This document shows, piece by piece, positions 54,990 through 64,000 of a stretch of 64,000 nucleotides of DNA (within the stretch, counting starts at the first letter, position 1; each line of letters opens with the position of its first letter). Made by a program: the position numbers and the translations under genes. The DNA lies in the NCBI GenBank assembly GCA_949152475.1, contig OX424561.1, positions 20,702,481-20,766,480 on the forward strand, given 5' to 3'. This DNA comes from Terebella lapidaria. Lineage: Eukaryota; Annelida; Polychaeta; Terebellida; Terebellidae. Under the pieces are notes generated by a model, which ran no database searches, was not told the DNA's origin, and saw only the letters and a program-made list of their open reading frames with translations.

Positions 54990-56070
54990 AATAATTTACG
55001 AATACCTCGCTGGTTTCCAACAAAAAAGAGTAATGTTTCAACTGGCAGAGAGGATTACGCAAGATTACAGGGAATACAGTCCTAGTGCCCTAGAGCTGTC
55101 ACTGGTTGTCATATTGCAACATAAGTGATGCGATTATCGAGCATCGTGACCAGACTGCTGCAAGCAAATGAACGACGTGGCGACGTTCATCATAACATAA
55201 GACGGCCATGCAATACAGCAGAGGCAATCGCAGATTGGCTGGGAGAAGGCACATGGGATATCTTACTGTATATTACGACAAGGGGATTTTACCAAACCGA
55301 GCCAGTGGCTTTGTTAAAGTAGATGTTTGCTCATAATGAATTGTACCTTTTGCACTAAGCACGGAGTGTATTACCGTCAGCCTTGAGAAAAATTGGCAAT
55401 ACCGTCAATGTTGTTTACATATGGTGAAAAATGTGATAAACTATTTCCTTTTCCCACAGTCTGTAGCATCATAGTAATATTAAAAAACCCAATAAAAATA
55501 TAGTTTACATATATTGTAATTTGTTGTGACATTGAGCCTGGAAAATTCCTTTTCAAGTCGCATGTCTCCTATCATATCAATGTAATCGAAATAATCATGC
55601 CACTGAACAAACAGCAGAAATATTATACACCAAGATCAGCAGGGAAGCAACTTAGTTCGTTTCTAAATCTTGGTGTTGTCACAGAAAACAACCACAGGAT
55701 ACAAATGCATGTAGATCATATTGATTCAGGAAATTGATGTCTCGTTTTATTGAATGATACCTCGAAGAAAATAAACTGAATAGTCTGATAACATCCGGTC
55801 CCATCGAATCCATAGATGGTGGTAAATATCGAATGTACCAGCTCCCTGGGTGGTGATTATATTCGGGTCGGTGGATTAGGCAAGATTACAGTGGGTAGAA
55901 CGATCGTGGTGCCCTCGAGGTAGTATTGGCTTCCATCTCTCAGCCACATAAGTGACGCGATTTTCCCAGCATTGTGATCTTATTGAGTGCGATTAGCAAT
56001 AAAAGTCTGTCCGTTTAGCCGCCCACGGTTGTTGATGGGAATTGAGTCATTTCAGAGAAACTTGGAGCAA
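54990..56070 (+). repeat. Family G copy
   Basis: 'caactggcagagaggattac', 'gcatcgtgaccagactgctg', 'catgcaatacagcagaggca', 'gggatatcttactgtatatt', 'gatcatattgattcaggaaa', 'accagctccctgggtggtga' and 'tggattaggcaagattaca' are the G landmarks in order; this is the best preserved copy. The frame at 55125-55322 is not kept in the other copies. Confidence 0.7.
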
Positions 56071-56264
56071 TCACTAAGTAAGGCGGGCAGGATCAACCAG
56101 ATAAAACACCAGATGAAATTGATGGCATGACCCGATCTTGAAAGATAAATTTGTCTGTTTGTCGGTACCAATTTGTGCTTCTATATCGTTTCCACCCGCA
56201 AATATTTGTTCATTGAAAAACAATAGAAATAACTGTAAATGATCGACGCACTTCAAAATTTGGC

Positions 56265-56860
56265 TGCATTGGTGGTAATAGATCGAAACTTACATTCATA
56301 AAACTGAGCCGGTGTCACTGCTGGTGGACGTTAAGTCTGTCCCCGAGGGTACCATAAACTCAGTAGCCTTTTGGCTTGTGATTAGGTACTTATGTACTTG
56401 TCATATATCTATTCCATGAGGTTTGTTTCGGATTTCTAAACTATTTTCATAGGTTGTTGGGCAGTTGTATACTAATTCCATCAGGTGTACAGTAGAAACA
56501 ACTACATTTACCACACTGTCTGCCCCTGATGACGCCAGTGTGTCTTTTGATAAACTATTTGGTCGGGCTTTGTTTCTATTGCAAAATACTGTATTTTTCG
56601 TTTGTTATTGGCATCATCAAAATCTCACTGTATTGGTGGTAATAGATTGATACTTGCATTTAGCACGTATGTCTTGTCAACTGTTTGCTCAAGTGTTCAC
56701 AATTAATTAAGTATATAATTGCAATTTGTTTGGAATTGGTTTTGTGTAAAGTAATTGGTCGGGTTTTGTTTCTATTGCAAAACGTTGTATGCTTGTTATT
56801 GGGATTATCAAAATTTGGCTGTATTTGTGGTAATAGATTGATACTTACATTCTTACGGTT
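56265..56860 (-). repeat. Three family S modules around a family L inverted-repeat partner
   Basis: S pieces lie at 56265-56305 (end only), 56485-56665 (fullest copy, starting 'gtacagtagaaac') and 56745-56858. Between the first two, 56345-56475 is the reverse complement of 61735-61900 ('aactcagtagccttttggct', 'tgattaggtacttatgtact'). The frames at 56465-56650 and 56685-56873 read S antisense and are repeat-derived. Confidence 0.7.
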
Positions 56861-56864
56861 ATTG

Positions 56865-57835
56865 TGTTTTTGAACAGAGGATGAAGGAACAAGGTTCTTC
56901 CTTTAGAATGGCACAAATCTCAACAAATTAATACATCTTTGTGGTATAACTACAGTGATAGCATCAATGCATATTGCAAATAACGCTGAAATATTTGCCA
57001 TATATATATTGTATTTCATTTACCAATTCACACAATTGGTGTATGGTATATTGCGTAGAATATCCAACATTTAATTCAATAATGTGAAGTGTACGAACCT
57101 CACAACCAATTGAGACCGAAAATATAATTGTCCTTCCTTGATGGTATGACCTTAGTTGTTTCCCAGTCATGGTTATGAAGGAGCATGTGATTAAACACAT
57201 AATGGAGACTATATTCATGACCATTGTATCACGGAATCGTTTAGATGCAGCACATTTATTTTCATAGACCATTGCAACCACGATACAGTATTTTACTGCT
57301 CACAAATATTGAAATATATAGATATTGATAAGACCTCTTGCACAACCCACACTCCTGCAATTCTTCACTCATACACAAACCATTTGGGTATTTGCTTGAA
57401 ACAATCAGTGGTCCTGGATTATATCCCAGTTTTTGATCATTTAGCACATGATTTGTTGTCATTCAGCCTGGAATTTAGTATTTCAAACAGGACATCACCA
57501 TATATACACATAATCTAATCACATGTCTGTATGTATTCTTTTGTAATCATTATTCCAGATAATGATTACACAAAAAGAAATACAAAGATATATTTCAGGT
57601 TGGGCATGATGTTCCACTCAATCACTCTTCAAACTAATGTTAAACTCTTTTAAATGAAAGAGTGGAATAAATCAAAGGTAGATTCCAAATCGTCGTTGGA
57701 ATATCCACTCATATATAACCACTTTAAAATAATACTATATATCATCATTCTAAATATTATCGTCCACAAAAACCGGCGATTTTTGACTCTGAATACCACG
57801 ATAAATGATTCCGATTTGGCTTCAGCTACAAAAGC
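56865..57835. other. Unassigned AT-rich DNA
   Basis: The 105-codon minus-strand frame at 56964-57281 is among the longest of the window, but it is rich in Cys/Met/Ile without a pattern I recognise and has no repeat partner. The 57309-57518 frame overlaps an antisense frame. I make no call. Confidence 0.3.
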
Positions 57836-57839
57836 TCAC

Positions 57840-58010
57840 TGACAATACCCTTTCATCGAAGAAGGGACAAATACGATATCAGTGTATATATCAATAGAAT
57901 TCTTTGGTTGAATATTTCAAGAAATTTGGATGGTGTTCTGAAGGGTTCAAACTGTGCACCATTATTGGCAAACCTGTTTTACCATGTTGCTGGACTGGAA
58001 ATTGGCAACG
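57840..58010 (+). pseudogene. Reverse transcriptase element fossil, short
   Basis: The translated stretch around 57944-57979 reads GSNCAPLLANLF, the well-known RT block that precedes the YxDD block (usual form GTNCAPLLADLF). It appears to be another part of the family seen at 630 and 50.8-51.3 kb. Only this piece is recognisable, so it is an old, heavily decayed copy. Confidence 0.6.
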
Positions 58011-58264
58011 GACTTGCTTTTGGTTGTTCAGAATCCTGCACAATTGGCATTGGTTCTATCACATTATCCATGTGTTCTGTCTACTTCACTAAATGACTGC
58101 TTCAGGGACCCAGGCAGGTTTTCGTATATTCATTAAAACTGAATGGTGCCAGACGAATTACAGGGTTTGTTTTCAATAGTTGAGCAGTATTTCGGGACAG
58201 TACAACCTACGTGGGTCGTTTCAGTTTTCCCAGAAATTACTCAATTCCGGACAACTGCCGTGCG

Positions 58265-58525
58265 GTCGGAATGGGTTTGGACAGAGGTTTATTGCCAGCA
58301 GCACTCAGTGAGATCCAGCGCTGAAGAAATTGCATCACTTTTGCTGCTGATATACAGCAGTCAATAATGCACGGAAGAAAGCCCGACTACACTTACTGTA
58401 ATCTTGCCTAATCCGCCGACCAGAGCGTTCATCACCAGAGCTTGTATATTCGATATTTATCACCATCAATGGATTGATGGCAAGCTGGATGCTATCTGGG
58501 TATCTCATCAACTGTTTTTTGCAGT
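58265..58525 (-). repeat. Family G fragment, minus strand
   Basis: 'ttattgccagcagcactcag', 'gtaatcttgcctaatccgcc', 'ccatcaatggattgatgg' are the reverse complement of the second half of family G and match 47.06 and 49.64 kb. Confidence 0.65.
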
Positions 58526-58529
58526 ATCA

Positions 58530-59125
58530 CTCAACAAATCGATACATCAATTTCTTGCGTCAATATGACATGTTTGCTCATGAAATTTGTTGTTGGTTCA
58601 GGAACACCCTAAGTGCTTTCCGTTCTAGATTACACGTATGATTACACGTACATTGAATACAGGAGCGTGGCAGAAACAAGACATACAACTCGGGGCTTCT
58701 AGTAACGTTGGTTCAGAACATCACGGCATACAAATAGGTTTATTGAAATAATTTCACAAAAGTAACTCATAACCAATATTTTTCGTTAAAACCAACTGAT
58801 AATCACGAACAAAATTTACAAGCTAATTTCCGACCTCATGTATACTGAATAAACCATAATAAATGGCTAGGGGAAAAGAAAACACTGAAATATTACTAGG
58901 GCTACTTATAAGATCGACTGTAATAAGCCCCATCCTAGGACTACTAAGTGCAATAGCAATTATCCACTATTATTATATTCCACATCAACATCAAAATGTT
59001 CTTTTTTCTGGCAAAGCGGATGCGTAATTTTTCATGGAAAGCAGAATGAGCAAACAAGTGTATGGTCACAAAGTCACTCTCCGGTCTTGTAAAATGATCA
59101 TTTCGTTAATCGCCTACCAAATAAA
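58530..59125. other. Unassigned AT-rich DNA
   Basis: No gene, RNA or repeat is recognised. A short tandem of 'gattacacgta' occurs at 58628-58650. Confidence 0.35.
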
Positions 59126-59149
59126 ATTGTCAGTCAATCTGCTGTATCG

Positions 59150-59295
59150 CTCGGCATTTTTCGGAGATGCTGAATGTAGCCCTGAAGTATATCGCCAGCA
59201 GCATTCTGGTCACGATGCTTGAAAATGGCATCACGTGTGTTGTAAGATGACAGCCAATAATATTTCTAGGGCCTGAAACTATATTTCCCGTAATC
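59150..59295 (-). repeat. Family G fragment, minus strand
   Basis: 'cgccagcagcattctggtca', 'cgatgcttgaaaatggcatcacg' and 'gatgacagccaataatattt' are the reverse complement of 55.09-55.16 kb. Confidence 0.6.
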
Positions 59296-59769
59296 CTGTA
59301 CATTTTTCCTTGCCAGCTGAGGTACTAATATTTCCACTGAAAACCAACAAGATATTCTTTATGTGTTTTAACACACCAGCCACATCTAGATGTTTTCATT
59401 ATCTTCTTTCAGTTCCTGAACATAATGAAGTGAACTGGTATAATAATAATACTCAATGATTTATCGAGCGCATATCCATATGTTCTATGAGGTTAATTAA
59501 CATGAAAAAGAGCATAGCATAAAGCAAAATGTTGACTTTTGGTGAGGTGAATGTGTCAACTGGTGAAATATATATCAACTCGATCAGTCAGAGGTAGTGT
59601 GTTTAACCATCAGCTCTCTACTTTACATGTGCACGCAACCAGGCAGTTTCATTTATCTTCAAAATACAACCAACTTTGACCAGTAGAGCTCTGAGGTGGC
59701 AAACGCGGAGTTATCGTAAATCCATAGTATCCGCCAACCTTAGTTCTAGGGATACAATAATATCGCCGA

Positions 59770-60475
59770 TAAACATGCTAACATCTGTGGTGAAAACTCC
59801 AGAAAGTTCTACACCAGAATGTTAGACTTCCAAATGGAGGAAATATTACTGGAATTTGAACGTGTAAATTACAATACTTGCCGCTGGGGCACGGGGCATT
59901 CAGTCCGAGAGAATATAAAACAGCAAGAACATGTGGACATTACTGAACGTGACAATTTGCCTATCTAATCTCCGCTGTGCGCTGGGGCAATAACAAAAAT
60001 ATTTCCTTTTCATGCCGTGTCCTTTGGGTAATGTGATGACCATTGCAGATGAACTGTACTTGAGGAGGGCATGTCTTGAAAAATAAATTATCTCCGCTTT
60101 GTATTCTGGATATAATTTCAACACGTTCTTCATTGTTGTGTTGTATTGTGCAAACTATGTAAATCACGATGTCGCCCACAGAAACATATCAATGCAAGTT
60201 AACCCACCAGACATGTAATTGAAATTACAACGCTGTCAGACTTTGACATAATTTCCATAATAGGTATACCTGACACTATCATTATGAATAACATATCAAC
60301 CGTTTGTAACATAGTAAAATAGCATGCCCTCTAACCTTGTTACTCAATAGGTCATCTCGCTGTAATTAAAGGCCGATATTTTGCAAATTTATTTCACACT
60401 AGCAAACATTAGTTTCCTCTCTTGCTGTGCAGACTTCACTCTCAAGACCATTTAGGCGTAATAAGGTAAGATAGA
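59770..60475 (-). repeat. Family C/F copy, minus strand
   Basis: F part 59770-60100 ('gctaacatctgtggtgaaaa', 'acattactgaacgtgacaat', 'tcctttgggtaatgtgatga') then C part 60350-60475 ('actagcaaacattagtttcctctcttgctgtg'). A family S piece follows at 60476-60545. Confidence 0.6.
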
Positions 60476-60924
60476 ATGCAAGTATCAACCTGTCACCACC
60501 AATTCAACTAGATTTTGATGATGACAATATATTAAACAAAATATAAAACAATATTTTGGATATAAGGCCAAAAATAAATTCTATGTTTCTGATTACAATG
60601 GTTTTCAAAAAATGATACGGTGATGCGAATTTTTTTTCCCCCTAAATCGGCGCGAGTCGTGCTCGCCGAAGCCATGGAAGCTACATTGCCTATTATGTGC
60701 ATAGAACATCCTACTGTTTGTTATATTCTAAACAAAACATTTGTATTCTTTGATAAACATTTTATTAACTAAGCCTTATGTGGCCCAGATGCTTTGTAGC
60801 ATTATGCATGTTTTGTACATATGGTTGTCCAAGTTGCTTCCGTGTTTCATTATTTCCTTTCGTCCATATTCATACCAATTTGCATCTGCATTTCATTCAT
60901 CCCATGGGTGTGATAACAGGTTAA

Positions 60925-61453
60925 AGCACCTGCCTTCGAAAACAGGCAATAATTTTTTGAAAACTATATTTCATAATAGACATGTGAAATTAACTGAATG
61001 AGACGTACTCACATCAAATTTTATGGCTACAACCAGTCTTTTTTTTTTGGGGGGGGGGGGGGGGGATTTGCTCATTTGATCAGGTGGTTCAAGCGTCAAT
61101 ACAGGAACTGTATTCATCACACGCAGATGTAAACAAAGCATAAAAGTGCAAAATGGACTGACAATTCCACGCACACCACCGAATATCACTGATTATTTTC
61201 TCATATCTACACTATATATGCAGATACAAACGATTTTGACTTTTAAAGGCAATTTGGATATTTGTTTATATTCGGGCTTGATGGATACATTTCTTTTGTT
61301 TATATACAAACCTGGCATAAAATGTTTGTTAACACGGATGGAAAAACGACTCGGACGAGCTGTAATCGTCAAAATCAATGTGCATATTAGATGATTTAAT
61401 CTGAAATTTAGTTTTGAAAAAAAAAATATTGCATACATTCGAAGGCAGCTGCT
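60925..61453 (+). mobile_element. Family D MITE, copy 3
   Basis: Left end AGCACCTGCCTTCGA and right end (inward AGCAGCTGCCTTCGA) are flanked by TTAA (60921-60924) and TTTA. It contains a T10G17 tract at 61039-61065 where copy 2 reads 'aagtcttttgggggaat', so the homopolymer grew from a short T-G run. Confidence 0.75.
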
Positions 61454-61734
61454 TTTACACATATCATATGTGTTTACACATATCATAGAACTAGATGACA
61501 TATAGTGTGGATTATTTGGCAACAGAAAGTCATCACCCTATTAAATTTATTGAGTATTATGCAGTGAATGTTTTTCTTTTCACTTATAATGAACAATTCA
61601 CATATTGTGATTTGAAAGTATGGTATTATGCTTGTCAGCAACAACTTTCCAAACTCCGAGCCTTAGAATCCACCATATAGAATTTATAGGTCGTCGGCTT
61701 CTGTCAGTCTACCCAACTGCGTCCCCTCTTATAG

Positions 61735-61903
61735 GAAATTTTGTATCCACCCCTGACAACTGCCCAACAACCCATGAAAACACATAATTTAGAAATCCAA
61801 AACGAACCCCGTGGAATAGATATATGATAATATATATATATTCCTTATGACAAGTACATAAGCACCTAATCACAAACCAAAAGGCTACTGAGCTCATAGT
61901 ATA
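61735..61903. repeat. Family L, inverted partner of 56.35-56.48 kb
   Basis: 'caactgcccaacaacccatg', 'gaaccccgtggaatagatat' and 'aagcacctaatcacaaacca' are the reverse complement of the earlier copy. The termini are unknown. Confidence 0.65.
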
Positions 61904-61904
61904 G

Positions 61905-62695
61905 AAAGAACAGTAACGTGACAGGATACTGGCTTGTGCATGACGTAGCTCATTGTAACTTGTCTGTTTTCAAAATATCACTCAAGCAATCAATTTTTCA
62001 TCAAAATTTGATTTGTACGAATTATTCTTAGAGATGTTATTTTGAAGTTGTGAAAGGCGTTCGCTTTTAAATAGTACGCTCCAAACAGTGAGGTAACGAA
62101 GGGTCAAAATTTCAAAGTTATTCCTTGAATATGATCTCTTGAAAATGAATTATTTCATACAGAACTGATCAGCAGCCTAACACTGAAAAGAAAAAAGGGG
62201 GGGGGGGGGCGTACTGGTTTTTAATTATTCGATCAAAATCACGAACATATCTAAATTTACATATTCTTTGGCTTTTGTTTGCACATTTTTTTGTTCATAT
62301 TCACATTTGGCATCATGTTTTACATGCGAACGGATACAGTGCCCCCTATTTTCCTTTCAGTTTTAGGATGGTAATCAGTTACTCTATAAAATATGTCACT
62401 TTGAAGTTGTAGATTATGTTCATACAGTTACAATGTATTTATTTTTTTAAAAACAAATATTGACCCCTATTTACCTCACTGTTTGGAGCGGACTACCTTA
62501 AAGTGACAGTCACCTATTTGAATATGAAGTTTACCACCTTATTTGTTCTCTGACCTCAGCATATACGGGAATAGCAACCAACCTCAAAAACAACGTTGAT
62601 CGCTCAGAATTGGCATTGGCATTGTTCCCATGTCTAGTACAGTTACAGTGCGTCTTCTCCACGGAAATATGTGATTGTCTCTGCTATTTTGTATG
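61905..62695. other. Unassigned AT-rich DNA with a G13 tract
   Basis: 61908-61945 is a small C-family remnant ('acgtgacaggatact', 'tgcatgacgt'). A6G13 lies at 62191-62209. Two short near-inverted segments, 'tacgctccaaacagtgaggta' (62077) and 'ctcactgtttggagcggact' (62475), enclose about 400 bp and could be TIRs of a small element. Confidence 0.45.
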
Positions 62696-62699
62696 GCCA

Positions 62700-62830
62700 T
62701 CTTCTCTGGTGCTGAACGCTGCTGCGGAGTTCATTTCTTTGCAGCAGTCTGGTCACGATGCTCGATAATCGCATCATTTGTACTGCAAGATGACAGCCAA
62801 TGATGGTGGTGGTGGTGTTTTATGTAATAT
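62700..62830 (-). repeat. Family G fragment, minus strand
   Basis: 'gcagcagtctggtcacgatg', 'ctcgataatcgcatcatttg' and 'aagatgacagccaatgatgg' are the reverse complement of 55.09-55.16 kb. Confidence 0.6.
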
Positions 62831-63394
62831 TTCATATTCCTCCCTGCCACTTGGAGTACTAATATTTTCGTTGAATACCAAACGTTACACACAAGTAGCA
62901 TACACCACCATTCAATCATTTTTATCTCCTAGTTCCTGAATATCATAATTGTAATGAATGTATATATTAGAACAGAGTGAATCCTTATTTATCCATCAAA
63001 CGTAACTTACTATGGAGTAACGTATTTCACCAGATTCAAGTGAAAAATCACTGAGCCTTTGTCTCACAACTAAGAATATATAATCAATCTTTGATTATGG
63101 AAATGATTTTTGCACAAATAGTATCATAATAAGAAGAGTTGGTCATCATCATAGCAAAAAAAAAGAACATAAACCTGAAGGTTTGGTCAATTTTACTGGG
63201 AAAACCGCATGAGAAAGTGCTGGTGAACCCACATTCCAAACAACAAGAAGGTCAGTGGTTTGCATCAATCATGACTAGCTTACTCCAATCAATTGAACAT
63301 TTCCTATAACTATCAACATACATAGCACTGAGTTAAAGAGGACACCGGTAAGAAAAAGCTATGCTTGAGGCTACTTCAGTTGAAATCCCAAGCA

Positions 63395-63735
63395 AAAATG
63401 GAGGTGAATATTATTTTCGGTGAGTTTGACAGTAAACCTAACGATTTTTTGTGTGATGTGAGTGTTTGCGTCTTTATGATAAGCCATCTTCAGAGCACCA
63501 CTTAAAAAGGATAACATCAATCTTAGAATATTTGTGCAATGAATATCCAGGGTGCAATCGACACATTTGTCGCCAATGATTGCCAATCGGAGGAGCTTGA
63601 AGCACAACGAGCATCAGATGAATACTTTATTGAAAGCGATTGCAGACAAAAGGAATTGAGATCAATGGTATTCATTGCACCGATCACTTTCCAAGATTCG
63701 GATTTCAGCATAGAAGTTGCTGATGGTAAAATTAT
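63395..63735 (-). repeat. Family H repeat, copy 3
   Basis: This is the reverse complement of the H copies at 9.4 and 54.4 kb: 'gtgcaatcgacacatttgtcgcc', 'gaagcacaacgagcatcaga', 'aagattcggatttcagca'. Frames on both strands (63371-63822) come from the repeat; none is shared as a protein by the three copies. Confidence 0.6.
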
Positions 63736-63929
63736 AAGAATATTATGAAGATATAAGATTATAAAATAGTTATGCCATCTTACGGTTTGTTGTGAAATTT
63801 TGATTATTTCATACAGAACCATCCATCAACACTTATGCAAAATTGATTTAGAATGATAATTTGATGTCATTCTTTTAGCCTAGTGGCATATTACCTAATA
63901 TTTTGACACATGAAATCGTGATCAATAAT

Positions 63930-64000
63930 ATTTACTTGCTACCATCTGTGGTGCAAACTATAACTGAATACATCAGAATGCCACATTTCCATGAAATGGA
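63930..64000 (-). repeat. Family C/F, F end, cut by the window edge
   Basis: 'cttgctaccatctgtggtgcaaact', 'gaatacatcagaatgccacatttccatgaaatgga' (in pieces) resemble 41.29-41.35, 51.30-51.34 and 59.77-59.84 kb. Confidence 0.55.

Overview
The window looks like AT-rich nuclear DNA from a metazoan, most likely a marine invertebrate. A mollusc is my best guess, but nothing here proves the phylum. The eukaryotic signs are a tRNA-derived SINE with Pol III A and B boxes, pieces of a non-LTR retrotransposon, a Helitron-like element, several families of short inverted-repeat DNA elements, and many minisatellites. I see no host gene that I can defend. Open frames are short (mostly 60-110 codons), scattered over all frames, and often arise from the repeats themselves. 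The window is best read as an intergenic region or a giant intron filled with layered repeats.

Layout. 1-3.3 kb: fragments of dispersed families E, A, B and N and a reverse transcriptase fossil. 3.3-6.05 kb: a minus-strand copy of family E split by a 1.94-kb Helitron-like element that carries two internal minisatellites. 6.05-14.1 kb: foldback repeat I, a TTAA-type MITE (D), repeats C/F, H, G and J, and one weak signal-peptide-like frame near 8.06 kb. 14.1-18.4 kb: little recognisable DNA plus copies of E, N, B and J. 18.4-26.4 kb: the best-resolved nest. It holds a 190-bp MITE, a 2.5-kb long-inverted-repeat element with a 5-bp target duplication sitting in an E copy, a SINE inside that element, then a tandem duplication of an E+LINE segment. 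One duplicate holds a 208-bp insertion with a recombination-signal-like CACAGTG end. The LINE 3' region holds a 1.06-kb element made of TCGATAAATCGA palindromes. 26.5-38.8 kb: family A elements with 134-bp minisatellites rich in nuclear-receptor-like half sites, and two opposed copies of a B-M-C/F composite. 38.8-50.4 kb: E, M, D and J copies, a 2.5-kb tandem duplication with a CRE/E-box cluster, and a GATC-rich MITE. 50.4-64 kb: more RT fossil, a perfect 331-bp tandem duplication, and more C/F, G, H, S and D copies.

Family letters (A, B, C/F, D, E, G, H, I, J, K, L, M, N, S) are my own labels, defined only by similarity between places in this window. Relations between copies were judged by eye, so their edges are uncertain by tens of bases. 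The most rewarding items are the 208-bp insertion with an observed empty site, the 2.5-kb CACTG-ended element, the hairpin and receptor-site minisatellite, and the SINE tail that resembles the LINE tail.
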